A DNA stretch of 64,000 nucleotides, taken from positions 1 to 64,000 of the forward strand of contig ONGG01000003.1 in NCBI GenBank assembly GCA_900317305.1, given 5' to 3'. Position 1 is the stretch's first letter. Each line of letters begins with the position of its first letter. Shown one piece after another: positions 36,531-45,103 of this stretch. The translations under genes were made by a program, and so were the position numbers. Below the pieces are notes generated by a model, which was not told the origin of the DNA, made no database searches, and saw only the letters and a list, made by a program, of their open reading frames with translations. The stretch comes from an uncultured Prevotellaceae bacterium (lineage in GTDB: Bacteria > Bacteroidota > Bacteroidia > Bacteroidales > Bacteroidaceae).

Positions 36531-37284
36531 GACCGCCATCGTCCTGGGCACCGGACTCGGGCAATTGGCCTCCGAGATCACCGACAGTTATGAGATACCC
36601 TATTCCGACATACCCAACTTTCCTGTCTCCACTGTCGAGGGGCATGCAGGCAAGCTGATTTTCGGCAAACTGGGCGGTGTCGACATCATGGCCATGCAGG
36701 GCCGCTTCCACTACTATGAGGGGTACAATATGAAAGAGGTGACCTTCCCCGTGCGCACCATGTACGAGCTGGGCATCAAGACGCTCTTCGTGTCGAATGC
36801 CGCAGGAGGCATGAACCCCAAGTTCAGCATTGGCGACATCATGGTCATCACCGACCACATCAACCTCTTCCCTGAGCATCCGCTGCGTGGAAAGAACTTC
36901 CCTACCGGCCCACGTTTCCCCGACATGCACGAGCCCTACGACCTCTCCTTGGTGGCCGAGGCCGACACCATTGCCAAAGAGAAAGGCATCAAGTTGCAGC
37001 ACGGCGTGTATGTGGGTGTGCAAGGCCCCACCTTCGAGACGCCATCCGAGTACCGCATGTACCACATCATGGGTGGCGATGCCATCGGCATGAGCACCGT
37101 GCCAGAGGTGATTGTGGCGCGACACTGTGGCATCCGCTGCTTCGGCGTGAGCATCATCACTGACCTTGGCGGTTTCGACGAGGCCGTGGAGGTGAGCCAC
37201 GAAGAGGTACAGGAAGCCGCCAACAAGGCACAGCCCCTGATGACCGAACTGATGAGAGAGATGATTCGCAGAGCAGAGAGATAA
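36469..37284 (+). CDS. Purine nucleoside phosphorylase (trimeric class)
   Basis: 271 residues from the ATG at 36469 (MYQKIQETASWIKERM); the frame is open to 36427, but the extra 14 residues are lysine/asparagine-rich and lie deeper within lpxK. Converts purine nucleosides and phosphate to base and ribose-1-phosphate. Motifs: LGTGLGQLA, STVEGHAGKL, QGRFHYYEGY, SNAAGGMNP, GPTFETPSEYRM and MSTVPEVIVARH, matching the trimeric PNP/MTAP family. Five bases separate it from thiL. Confidence 0.95.
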   Translation: MYQKIQETASWIKERMTTQPKTAIVLGTGLGQLASEITDSYEIPYSDIPNFPVSTVEGHAGKLIFGKLGGVDIMAMQGRFHYYEGYNMKEVTFPVRTMYELGIKTLFVSNAAGGMNPKFSIGDIMVITDHINLFPEHPLRGKNFPTGPRFPDMHEPYDLSLVAEADTIAKEKGIKLQHGVYVGVQGPTFETPSEYRMYHIMGGDAIGMSTVPEVIVARHCGIRCFGVSIITDLGGFDEAVEVSHEEVQEAANKAQPLMTELMREMIRRAER

Positions 37285-37289
37285 CGACT

Positions 37290-38354
37290 ATGGACATATC
37301 AAAACTGGGTGAGTTTGGACTGATACACCGACTCACCGACAACATCAAGCCCCAAAACACGTCGACACTTGTGGGTGTAGGCGACGACTGTGCCGTGATG
37401 CACTATCCCGACAAGGAGGTGCTGATCACCACCGACATGCTCATGGAGGGCATCCATTTCGACCTGACCTACATCGACATGCAGCACCTTGGCTACAAAT
37501 CGGCCATGGTGAACATCAGCGATATCTTCGCCATGAACGGCACACCCCGCCAGATGCTGGTGAGCATTGCCCTGAGCAAGCGTTTCAGTGTGGAAGACCT
37601 GGAGGCTTTCTACGACGGACTGCGCCTGGCCTGCGAGAAATGGGGCGTGGACATCGTGGGTGGCGACACCACCTCGTCGATGACGGGTCTGGCCATCAGC
37701 ATCACCTGCATCGGTGAGGCCAGCAAGGAAGACATTGTGTATCGTGGTGGCGCCAAGGACACCGACCTCATCTGCGTGACCGGTGACCTGGGGTCGGCCT
37801 ACATGGGACTCCAACTGCTCGAGCGTGAGAAGTCGGTATACTACCAGCAGGTGGACGAGGCCCGCAAGGCAGGCAACAAGGCCGTACTCGACGAGCTGGC
37901 CCACTTCCAGCCCGACTTCGCCGGGAAGGAATACCTGATAGAGCGGCAGATCAAGCCCGAGGCCCGTGGCGACATCATCAATAGCCTTCGTGCCATGAAT
38001 GTGCGCCCCACTGCGATGATGGACGTGAGCGACGGTCTGAGCAGCGAGTTGCACCACATCTGCGAGCGCAGTGGCTGCGGCTGCCGCATCTTCGAGAAAA
38101 ACGTGCCCATCGACTACCAGACCGCCCTGATGGCCGAGGAACTGAACATGAACGTGACCACCTGCGCCCTGAATGGCGGCGAGGACTATGAGTTGCTCTT
38201 CACTGTGAGCATCGGCGACTACGAGAAAGTGGAGCAGATGGAGGGAGTGCGTCTCATCGGCCATATCACCGATGCCAACATGGGTATGAAGTTGGTGGCC
38301 CGTGACGGCAACGAACTCGACCTGCTCGCCCAGGGATGGAACCCACTGAAATAA
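37290..38354 (+). CDS. thiL: Thiamine-monophosphate kinase
   Basis: 354 residues. Phosphorylates thiamine monophosphate to the active cofactor thiamine diphosphate. AIR-synthase-like fold with GVGDDCAVMH, TTDMLMEGIHFD, VNISDIFAMNG, GGDTTSSM, MDVSDGLSSELHH and LNGGEDYELLFTV, the metal and nucleotide sites of ThiL. It is somewhat longer than typical ThiL because of an inserted segment near LLEREKSVYYQQV. Last gene of the operon, followed by a terminator. Confidence 0.96.
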   Translation: MDISKLGEFGLIHRLTDNIKPQNTSTLVGVGDDCAVMHYPDKEVLITTDMLMEGIHFDLTYIDMQHLGYKSAMVNISDIFAMNGTPRQMLVSIALSKRFSVEDLEAFYDGLRLACEKWGVDIVGGDTTSSMTGLAISITCIGEASKEDIVYRGGAKDTDLICVTGDLGSAYMGLQLLEREKSVYYQQVDEARKAGNKAVLDELAHFQPDFAGKEYLIERQIKPEARGDIINSLRAMNVRPTAMMDVSDGLSSELHHICERSGCGCRIFEKNVPIDYQTALMAEELNMNVTTCALNGGEDYELLFTVSIGDYEKVEQMEGVRLIGHITDANMGMKLVARDGNELDLLAQGWNPLK

Positions 38355-38391
38355 GATCCGACATCTGATAAGGGGCAAATGCCCCAAATGC

Positions 38392-38439
38392 CAAGAGCCC
38401 TCGCGCCGACAATGACGCGAGGGCTCTTGACGTTTTTTT
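38392..38439 (+). terminator. Terminator of the sppA-thiL operon
   Basis: 14-bp perfect stem CAAGAGCCCTCGCG / CGCGAGGGCTCTTG followed by ACG and seven T. Confidence 0.93.
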
Positions 38440-38476
38440 AAAACGGCCATGACAAACCAAGTGTCATGGCCGTTTC
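38440..38476 (-). terminator. Terminator of the beta-glucan PUL operon
   Basis: AAACGGCCATGACA and TGTCATGGCCGTTT pair around a short loop, 13 bp beyond the stop codon of the last PUL gene. The adjacent A/T run (TTTTTTTAAAA in + sense) could serve both hairpins. Confidence 0.8.
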
Positions 38477-38488
38477 CCTTGAATAGAA

Positions 38489-40780
38489 CTATTTTACAAC
38501 CTTCTTACCATTGATGATGTAGACACCATGCTGTGCAGGTTTTTCCACACGCACACCAGAGATGGTGTAGATGGCACCTGCCGGATGCATGCCGATGGTC
38601 TCGATGTCTTTCACGCCCGTGTCGGGAGTACCTTCCACCACGGTCATCACGCCGGCATTCAGACCTGCGGTGAAGTCGATGGTCACGGTGTAGGTTTTAT
38701 CCCACTCGAAGACGCCCTTGAAAGACACATTTCCGTCGCTCTCGCCAATCTGCAGGTATTCGTTGTCGGTGGTGATGGCATAGTCGGTGCCAGGTACAAA
38801 CTCGATGCCCCAGTTGGGCTGGCCGAAGAATTTGTAGTTGCACCAGTTGTCCCACATCTCCACGCCACAAGTCACGACGTAGCGGTAGATGTTTGGTGCC
38901 ACCTGGGCCACAGGAATGTCGACCATTGCTCCAGTGTTCCATCCCGGTGCGTAGTTGTTGACATTCGGACGGCCAATGCCCTCACCGATAATCCAGAGAC
39001 CACCCTCGTGGATGTTGGCAGGCGCACTCATGGTGCCGGGGAATATCTTTAAGTTGTTCTGACCTTCCATCAGCACGACGGTATATTTGCCACTGACAGC
39101 GCCGAAAGCGAACTGACCGTTGCCCTTATGCTCGGCGAATTGGTTGTCGGTGTAGACATTGTCGATATCGAAATCGGGTGCGGTGACAGTGAAGATGTCG
39201 CCCTGGTTCAAGTCAACCTCTGCCACGAAGTTGTCGCCATTGGCAACCATATCCACACCATTGAACTGAGGTTTGGGAGCCTGAGAAGGACTGTATTCCA
39301 CGGTGACCTTTCCTGGCACAGCCTGGATGTCGTTGACCGGGTCGCCGGCCACAAAGCCGTTGAGGTCGATGGTGAGCGTCACCTTGTCGCCCTTGCCCAG
39401 AGGAGCGGGACCAGAGAAGATGTTTCCATCATCACCACCACGCTGATAAATCTCGTTTCCGTTCTCATCGTATACCCATTCGCCTTGTGGGGTGTTGATG
39501 TAGAAATAGTCGTTGGGCTCCATAGCGAGGTCCTCGCCGTGGAACTCGGTGCCCCAGCCATACTGGCCGAAGAACTTGAAGTTTACACCTGTCAGTTCCT
39601 TGCCATAGGTGAAAGCAATCTTATACACATTCTCGCTCACCTGGGCCACAGGAATACTGTTATTGAGCGATGCGCTCCAGTTGGAGTTGTTCTGTGCCGA
39701 CGTGGGCTGACCTATGTCAGAACCAATAATCCACAAGGCCTTATCGTTGGTGAATGTGCCGGGTGCCTCATAGAAGCCGGGGAATATCTTCACGTAGTTC
39801 ATCGTAGGCATCACCATGATGGTATAGTGGCCGCTGATGGCATTGAACTTGAAAGTGCCGTTGCCCTGGTTGGTGGCAGCGAACTCATCGACATAAGCGC
39901 TGGCGATGTCCATGCCTACTGTAGAGGTGTTGCCAAGAGTGAACTCTCCACCCTGAGTGAGAGAAGCCTCATAGAAGTAGTTGTTGCCAGCCTTGATCAT
40001 GTTGACACCATTGAAGGTGGGGAAGTCGGTGGGCACATACTCCTGATAATCCACAGTCACCTTACCCGGAGTCTGGTTCATATCGACAGTGACGGTGAGT
40101 TTGTCGCCATTGCCAAACGAGGCTGTGCTCTGCGAGTAGATGTTGCCATTGTCGCCGCTGGCACCATCCTGTCCACCAACATAGAGATAAGGATTCTCCT
40201 CCATCCAGATGTTGCCTTCGCCCGTACCAGGCAGGATGTCGCCACCCCAGTTCTTACCCTTGAAGAACTTGAAGTTGACCTGTGCGTCGGCATTCAGTTG
40301 CTCACCGAAGACCAGCGTCACGCGATACACGTTAGCCTCTACTTGTGGAAGCACGACGTCAGCACCTCCCTGCCAGTTGATGGGACTCGTCTGGTAACTT
40401 GGGAAACCGATGTTGTTGCTGCCGTTAATGTAAAGTGCATGGTTGATGTCCCAGTTGGCAAAAGCCGATTCAGGATCGTCGTCAACCTGCCGATATTCGA
40501 CATTGATATACTTCTTGTCGGGGTCGGCCGTGAACCAATAGGCATAGTCGGCCTGTCCGTAGGCTTGGAAAGTCCACACCTCACCCGACTTGTGGGTGAA
40601 GATGTCGGGCATTGCATACCATGTCTCGTCAGTGCCAGGCAGGATGTAGTCCTGTCCTTTCACCAGTGTGCCATCATAACCCTTGGAGCCATCGATGACC
40701 AGCGTCGTCTGTGCTTGCACTGCTGTGGCGCTCGCGAATATTGCCATCGCCACGCCTAATCGAGTAAACCATTTTTTCAT
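38489..40780 (-). CDS. Secreted three-module surface protein of the beta-glucan PUL
   Basis: 763 residues with signal peptide (cut after AVQAQ) and the tail YTISGVRVEKPAQHGVYIING, suggesting surface display without a lipid anchor. About 35-735 consists of three repeats of roughly 245 residues. Each contains LWIIGxxIGxP (first copy LYINGSNNIGFP), VPVAQVxxNxYR, NFKFFGQxxWG, a DNGNI/DDGNIF loop, GDKVTLTIDLN and FxAVSGxYTxxxM...LKIFPG. The same module occurs at the C-terminus of the GH16-GH18 protein at 52473-55151. No catalytic residues recognised. Last gene of the minus-strand PUL; a SusE/SusF-like glycan-binding role is inferred from order and repeats. Confidence 0.8.
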   Translation of the reverse strand: MKKWFTRLGVAMAIFASATAVQAQTTLVIDGSKGYDGTLVKGQDYILPGTDETWYAMPDIFTHKSGEVWTFQAYGQADYAYWFTADPDKKYINVEYRQVDDDPESAFANWDINHALYINGSNNIGFPSYQTSPINWQGGADVVLPQVEANVYRVTLVFGEQLNADAQVNFKFFKGKNWGGDILPGTGEGNIWMEENPYLYVGGQDGASGDNGNIYSQSTASFGNGDKLTVTVDMNQTPGKVTVDYQEYVPTDFPTFNGVNMIKAGNNYFYEASLTQGGEFTLGNTSTVGMDIASAYVDEFAATNQGNGTFKFNAISGHYTIMVMPTMNYVKIFPGFYEAPGTFTNDKALWIIGSDIGQPTSAQNNSNWSASLNNSIPVAQVSENVYKIAFTYGKELTGVNFKFFGQYGWGTEFHGEDLAMEPNDYFYINTPQGEWVYDENGNEIYQRGGDDGNIFSGPAPLGKGDKVTLTIDLNGFVAGDPVNDIQAVPGKVTVEYSPSQAPKPQFNGVDMVANGDNFVAEVDLNQGDIFTVTAPDFDIDNVYTDNQFAEHKGNGQFAFGAVSGKYTVVLMEGQNNLKIFPGTMSAPANIHEGGLWIIGEGIGRPNVNNYAPGWNTGAMVDIPVAQVAPNIYRYVVTCGVEMWDNWCNYKFFGQPNWGIEFVPGTDYAITTDNEYLQIGESDGNVSFKGVFEWDKTYTVTIDFTAGLNAGVMTVVEGTPDTGVKDIETIGMHPAGAIYTISGVRVEKPAQHGVYIINGKKVVK

Positions 40781-40872
40781 AATGTGCTGTTTTTAGTGAA
40801 TGAATAATATAATTAGATTGTTTATTTCCTTTTTTCAGGATTTATCTTTTTCTTCTTTTCCTGATTACCATC

Positions 40873-42495
40873 CTATTTTCTGACGATTTCTTTAGTATAG
40901 GATTTCTTTCCCTGGCAAATATAGATGCCAGGAGTGGCAGGTGTGGATGTCCTCACGCCAGCCAGAGTATAGTAGCATTCCGCATCCTTACAGGGTGAGG
41001 CGACACGCACCGACTGGAGACCAGTTCCGCCGTTGGTGTTCATCAGTACCGAGACGGCGGCCCGAGGTGGAAGCGACACCTGATTGTAACGGTTCTCGCC
41101 ATCGGTGATGTTCACCTTGAGTTGCCTGTGGTTGGCGTTGTAGAAAACCACGGCCAACGTACCATCCGGATTGCGGTATGCGGTGTAGGTCACGCCATTA
41201 TACCACCATCCCTCGGTGGCTATCCGGCAGGCACCCGGACGGACCACAGCCGAGAGGTGGCAGATGACGTAGTAATGAGAGTTGAGCGTATACGACTTGT
41301 AGTCGTCGGCAATGTCGATCGCGCCATAGCAAGTCTGGCATCCACCATCCAGATTGGGTCCCCGCTGCATGTCGAGCATGAAATTCCACACGATGGCGCC
41401 AATGCAGTGTTTGTTCATCGTATGCAGGCCGATGTTCACCATACAGTCGGCCAGCGAGGAATCAAGGTTCCGGCCATTGTTCCATGTACCGATTGACGCT
41501 TCGGTGAAGATCAGTTCCTTATCGGGGTACATGTCGTGAATGACATTCAGTTCATCGCTGTTGCCGCCATAGTTGTGGTAGGCGGCACCCACGACGAGTT
41601 CCTTGCCCTCAAACTCAGCGTTCTCATACAACTTGTAGATTTTGGCAGGATATTGCTGTTCGCTCTCTTTCCCGTCGTAATTGTAATTGTGGTCGAAGAG
41701 ATAGATTTTGGTCGACAGGCCGGCCTGCTTGAATGCGGTAGCCATGCGCTTCACGAAACCAGCCTCCTCGTTCCACGGCATATAGAGCGAAGCGCAGTTG
41801 CCAGGGTTCAGAGGTTCGTTCTGAGGAGTCACGGCATAGATGTTGATGCCCTCGCTGCCCATGGCCTCGATAAACTTGACAAAGTAGTCGGCATAGGCCT
41901 TGTAGTAACTGGGCGAGAGATGGCCATCGGTCCAACTGTCATGGGCGGTGAGGTTGTCAAGGCTTTTCACCTTCATCCATCGGGGGCAGGTCCATGGCGA
42001 CCCGATGATCTTGAGGTCGGGATTGATGGCGAGAATCTCTTTCAGAACGGGTATCACATAATCGGTCTCGTCGGTATAGAGACGGAAATGACGAAGCAGG
42101 TCGTCTTGTGGTCCCTTCTCGTCGCAGAGCGAATATTCCGTACTGGAGAAATCGTTGCAGCCAATGGAAATCCTCACATACGACACCCCATAGCCCTCGT
42201 TGGGCGAAAAGGTCTGAGTGAGCAGCCGGGTACGGTCTTCCTTACTCATCTTGAGCAAGTTGTAGCAAGAAGAATAAGTGATGGCAAAGCCGAAGCCGTC
42301 GATCGACTGGTAGGTCTCTGACGGTTTCAGCACGATGGCACTATGTATGTTGTCGTCTTTCTCACCCGTGATGTCGGTGCGCGTCAGCGAGAACGTGCGT
42401 GTGCCGTCGGTGGTGTAGACGATTCCTTCCTGAGCGTTCAGCTCATCGGGAATGACTGCTGCTAAGAGAAAAAAGATAAGTAGTCGTATCTTCAT
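40873..42495 (-). CDS. GH30 glycoside hydrolase, probably endo-beta-1,6-glucanase
   Basis: 540 residues with signal peptide (MKIRLLIFFLLAAVIPDELNA). (Beta/alpha)8 barrel plus side beta-domain: QSIDGFGFAITYSS, SYVRISIGCNDFS, SPWTCPRWMK, VTPQNEPLNP (acid/base Glu) and LIFTEASIGTW (nucleophile Glu). The pattern is closest to GH30 subfamily 3, whose characterised members cut beta-1,6-glucan (pustulan, yeast wall glucan); subfamily placement is from memory. The C-terminus is YTLAGVRTSTPATPGIYICQG, the surface tail type. It lies within the operon, between a lipoprotein gene and the three-module protein. Confidence 0.88.
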   Translation of the reverse strand: MKIRLLIFFLLAAVIPDELNAQEGIVYTTDGTRTFSLTRTDITGEKDDNIHSAIVLKPSETYQSIDGFGFAITYSSCYNLLKMSKEDRTRLLTQTFSPNEGYGVSYVRISIGCNDFSSTEYSLCDEKGPQDDLLRHFRLYTDETDYVIPVLKEILAINPDLKIIGSPWTCPRWMKVKSLDNLTAHDSWTDGHLSPSYYKAYADYFVKFIEAMGSEGINIYAVTPQNEPLNPGNCASLYMPWNEEAGFVKRMATAFKQAGLSTKIYLFDHNYNYDGKESEQQYPAKIYKLYENAEFEGKELVVGAAYHNYGGNSDELNVIHDMYPDKELIFTEASIGTWNNGRNLDSSLADCMVNIGLHTMNKHCIGAIVWNFMLDMQRGPNLDGGCQTCYGAIDIADDYKSYTLNSHYYVICHLSAVVRPGACRIATEGWWYNGVTYTAYRNPDGTLAVVFYNANHRQLKVNITDGENRYNQVSLPPRAAVSVLMNTNGGTGLQSVRVASPCKDAECYYTLAGVRTSTPATPGIYICQGKKSYTKEIVRK

Positions 42496-42517
42496 CTTGT
42501 TGTTCGGTTTAATGGTT

Positions 42518-43180
42518 TTACTCGTTTCCCTCTACCTGCCACCATTTGACACCAAGGTCGCTGCTGGGCACATAAGTGGGTGAAGTATGGTCGGGCAAGG
42601 CCACATGCACGGTGAAATTCCGACGCAGTTCCAACGGGTGGACCACCCAAGTGCGCGACACCTCGTCGTTGAGCACGATGACCACCAGCACCAGGCTTCC
42701 TTTCTCTATCGTTCCATACTCGTCAGACAGTTGGGAGATGTCGAAATGTATCTGGCTGTAGCGAAGAGAGCCATAGGTGTCGAGATTGCCGGCGGCGACG
42801 CTACCATAAGCGCTTACGGGGTGTATGGCGAACGGCTTCCCGTCTTTCTCGAAGCGCACGACAGGACTGTACTGGCGCGACACATCGACCAAAGGAGCTT
42901 TTTCGCCATTGGGCATCAGTGAGCGGTCGGCCTCACGTCCCACGGCATAGTTGAGGTCTGTCTCCTTGCTATGGAAGAGATAGATATTGCCACGTGGGGC
43001 CTGAATCTTCTCTCCGGTGACAGTGATGTCGAGTGAGCGGACAACCGTGGGCTCGGGGTCAGGTCCATCGTCGTCGGACTCATTGCACGACGCCGTCAGC
43101 GTCAAGGCGGCAAGAAGGCTTGAGAAGAAAAGCATTCTCCTCAAACCATCTGCCATATGTCTTGTCGCCTTTCCCATCAT
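42518..43180 (-). CDS. Small PUL lipoprotein of unknown function
   Basis: 220 residues. Lipobox LTASC followed by NESDDDGPD, the acidic surface-export pattern. The rest looks all-beta with no family recognised (VRSLDITVTGEKI, YGSLRYSQIHFDIS, NFTVHVALPDHTSPT). The start at 43180 is only 2 nt from the preceding stop, suggesting translational coupling; later ATGs at 43156 and 43135 would also keep the lipobox. Likely a surface glycan-binding component of the PUL. Confidence 0.72.
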   Translation of the reverse strand: MMGKATRHMADGLRRMLFFSSLLAALTLTASCNESDDDGPDPEPTVVRSLDITVTGEKIQAPRGNIYLFHSKETDLNYAVGREADRSLMPNGEKAPLVDVSRQYSPVVRFEKDGKPFAIHPVSAYGSVAAGNLDTYGSLRYSQIHFDISQLSDEYGTIEKGSLVLVVIVLNDEVSRTWVVHPLELRRNFTVHVALPDHTSPTYVPSSDLGVKWWQVEGNE

Positions 43181-43182
43181 TT

Positions 43183-43581
43183 CTACTCACGTCCTGGGAT
43201 GGGGGTGAACGTCTCGGTCACCGGTATGGAAAGATTGCCGAAGCCGTCGATAGTGAAGACTTCGAACTCGTATCCCTGCAGTTCCAGGTCGGTCACCGTA
43301 TATTCGTTGACCACCTCCGGAATGTCTATCGTGCGTATGTCGGTGGCCGTTTTCTTTACCACGATACGCATTTTCTGAATCAGATGGGTGGCATCGACAA
43401 TGTCCCACATCAGTGTCAGTTGGCCAGGCTCAGGCGACACGGCCCTCAGGTTGCGCACCGCCGGAGCGTAGGTGGGTATGTTGTCCAAATACTCTTTGTA
43501 ATTGTCGTCCATATCCTCGCACGAGACTGCCGTGAACAGCACCATGCAGCCAATGGCTATAGAATAAATCAGTCGTCTCAT
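43183..43581 (-). CDS. DUF4998-like Fn3 surface lipoprotein
   Basis: 132 residues. Lipobox FTAVSC then EDMDD, surface-export pattern. The mature part, CEDMDDNYKEYLDNIP then a single fibronectin-III-like domain (LTLMWDIVDA...YTVTDLELQGYEFEVFTIDGFGN), matches the DUF4998 proteins that accompany SusCD pairs. It may present or scaffold glycan-binding partners at the surface. It lies 31 bp after the 483-residue lipoprotein gene. Confidence 0.78.
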   Translation of the reverse strand: MRRLIYSIAIGCMVLFTAVSCEDMDDNYKEYLDNIPTYAPAVRNLRAVSPEPGQLTLMWDIVDATHLIQKMRIVVKKTATDIRTIDIPEVVNEYTVTDLELQGYEFEVFTIDGFGNLSIPVTETFTPIPGRE

Positions 43582-43612
43582 ATGATTGGTTGTTGTTGTT
43601 TACTACTGCTTG

Positions 43613-45064
43613 TTATCTTCTACGTGGCTTTTTGGCTTCGCTGGCTTCCCGGGCCGCCAGTTCGTCGTGCGGCACGAGGATTGAGCCATAGAGATTCAGT
43701 TCCGACATACCTGCAATGTTGCGCTTCGAGAGGTCCCAGTTCTCCACCATACGTACGCGAATGTAGCGCACCGAGTCGGTCATGGCATCCAGTTCCCACT
43801 CATGGCCATCAATAGCATACTGGTAACTCTCGTTGGTGGGCATATAGACATTCTCGTGACCAAAATACGACGGATTGGTCCAATAGATGGGCAGTGTGCC
43901 TGCGGTGGAATTGGACGAGATGTCGCAATCCTTGATCAGGAACCAGTCGCCCTCTTCCAGTGTCATCGAACCGAAGAGTTTGAATCGCTTCAGGTTCTGT
44001 GGCTGATAGTAGAAATAGTCGTCGGAGATGCCACTCGTCTGTCCGCTTGCACCCGAGTAGGGTTGGCTGTCGTAAGTATAGGCCCTTTGCCATGCCTTCA
44101 GTCTTGAGATGGATACCACCTGGTGCATGTCGATAACGATGTCGACCTGGTCGGTGTCCCAAGGAATGGAAGCCCCATAGGTGACGCTTGAGTTGTCGCA
44201 GTCGGTACCACAATAATTCTGTGTATTGCTGGTGTTGCTGTCGATAATGCCATCAAAGATGGCCTCGTTCTTGTACTCCCATGCGGGCTGGAGGGTTGTC
44301 AGTTTGGGCACCAGGGTCCACACGAACTCCTTGACGACTCCGTTGATGGGGTCCTCATGCTCCACGAACTTCAACGACTCCTGCTCCTCGGGCACCTCGA
44401 CAATGGATGGCGAACTCTGCTCGGTTTTGTTGCCCGACGAGTCCTCGACATGGAAACTCACCTTGTAGTTGCCGGCGAACACGTTGCGGATGTTGGCCTT
44501 CACGTTCCGTTGCTTGCTGCTCAGGTAGCGTACGCGTGTCTCGCCCTCGGCATTGGTGTATTCCACAACGATGTAGACGATTTTGGCCACGCTGTTATCT
44601 GCTGACTGGTCGAAAGCCCCCATTGGATTCTCCCAAATCACGGCGAATCCACCGCAGATGGGATTGATGATGAGGTTGTCCTTGATGACGTTGATAAACG
44701 AGCGGCCAGGTTTCACATCGATGGGTGTAGAGCTGGTCTCGCCGCCCCATTTGTCGACAGCCGAAATGTGTACCGTATAGGTTTTCGTCTCATCGGCCAG
44801 TCCGTCGATCTCAATCTTGTTGTCATAGATACTTGCCGTACGGTAGACATCCTTACCCAACGAGTTGGTATAGGCAGCCTTGATATAAAGCAAATCGCTG
44901 TTGCTGGGGGGAGTATACCTGATGATTGCCCCACCCATTGTGGGCTCAAAGCTCAGGTTAGTTGGGGCAGTAAGAGAGGTTTCGTCCTCGCTACAACTCG
45001 TGAACGACAACGTCATTGCCAGGCATCCTATGGCCAGAGCCCAATATTTGATCATTGTTTTCAT
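43613..45064 (-). CDS. Surface lipoprotein with Fn3-like domains and a discoidin-like (F5/8C) C-terminus (DUF4959/DUF5126/DUF5000 type)
   Basis: 483 residues from the ATG at 45064 (MKTMIKYWALAIGCL), preceded by AAAGGAAT, a good ribosome site; the open frame to 45088 adds 8 unlikely residues. Lipobox SFTSC then SEDE. Residues about 30-125 and 130-230 are Ig/Fn3-like (TYTVHISAVDKWG, NYKVSFHVEDSSGN). Residues about 280-465 resemble a discoidin jelly roll (FDGIIDSNTSNTQNY, ISRLKAWQRA, YFYYQPQNLKRFKLFG, VRYIRVRMVENW), a fold that often binds glycan. A surface glycan-binding role beside SusCD is inferred. Confidence 0.82.
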   Translation of the reverse strand: MKTMIKYWALAIGCLAMTLSFTSCSEDETSLTAPTNLSFEPTMGGAIIRYTPPSNSDLLYIKAAYTNSLGKDVYRTASIYDNKIEIDGLADETKTYTVHISAVDKWGGETSSTPIDVKPGRSFINVIKDNLIINPICGGFAVIWENPMGAFDQSADNSVAKIVYIVVEYTNAEGETRVRYLSSKQRNVKANIRNVFAGNYKVSFHVEDSSGNKTEQSSPSIVEVPEEQESLKFVEHEDPINGVVKEFVWTLVPKLTTLQPAWEYKNEAIFDGIIDSNTSNTQNYCGTDCDNSSVTYGASIPWDTDQVDIVIDMHQVVSISRLKAWQRAYTYDSQPYSGASGQTSGISDDYFYYQPQNLKRFKLFGSMTLEEGDWFLIKDCDISSNSTAGTLPIYWTNPSYFGHENVYMPTNESYQYAIDGHEWELDAMTDSVRYIRVRMVENWDLSKRNIAGMSELNLYGSILVPHDELAAREASEAKKPRRR

Positions 45065-45103
45065 ATTCCTTTCTTGTTTGTTGTTCATCTTATCATTACG
45101 CCA

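Noticed and set aside
38392..38476. Riboswitch next to thiL (TPP type)
   Set aside because: The structures are two plain terminator hairpins downstream of thiL; no TPP-box sequence was found.
39128..40759. 543-residue plus-strand frame opposite the three-module protein
   Set aside because: Composition is typical of a reverse-frame shadow; the minus-strand gene has a signal peptide, repeats and C-terminal tail.
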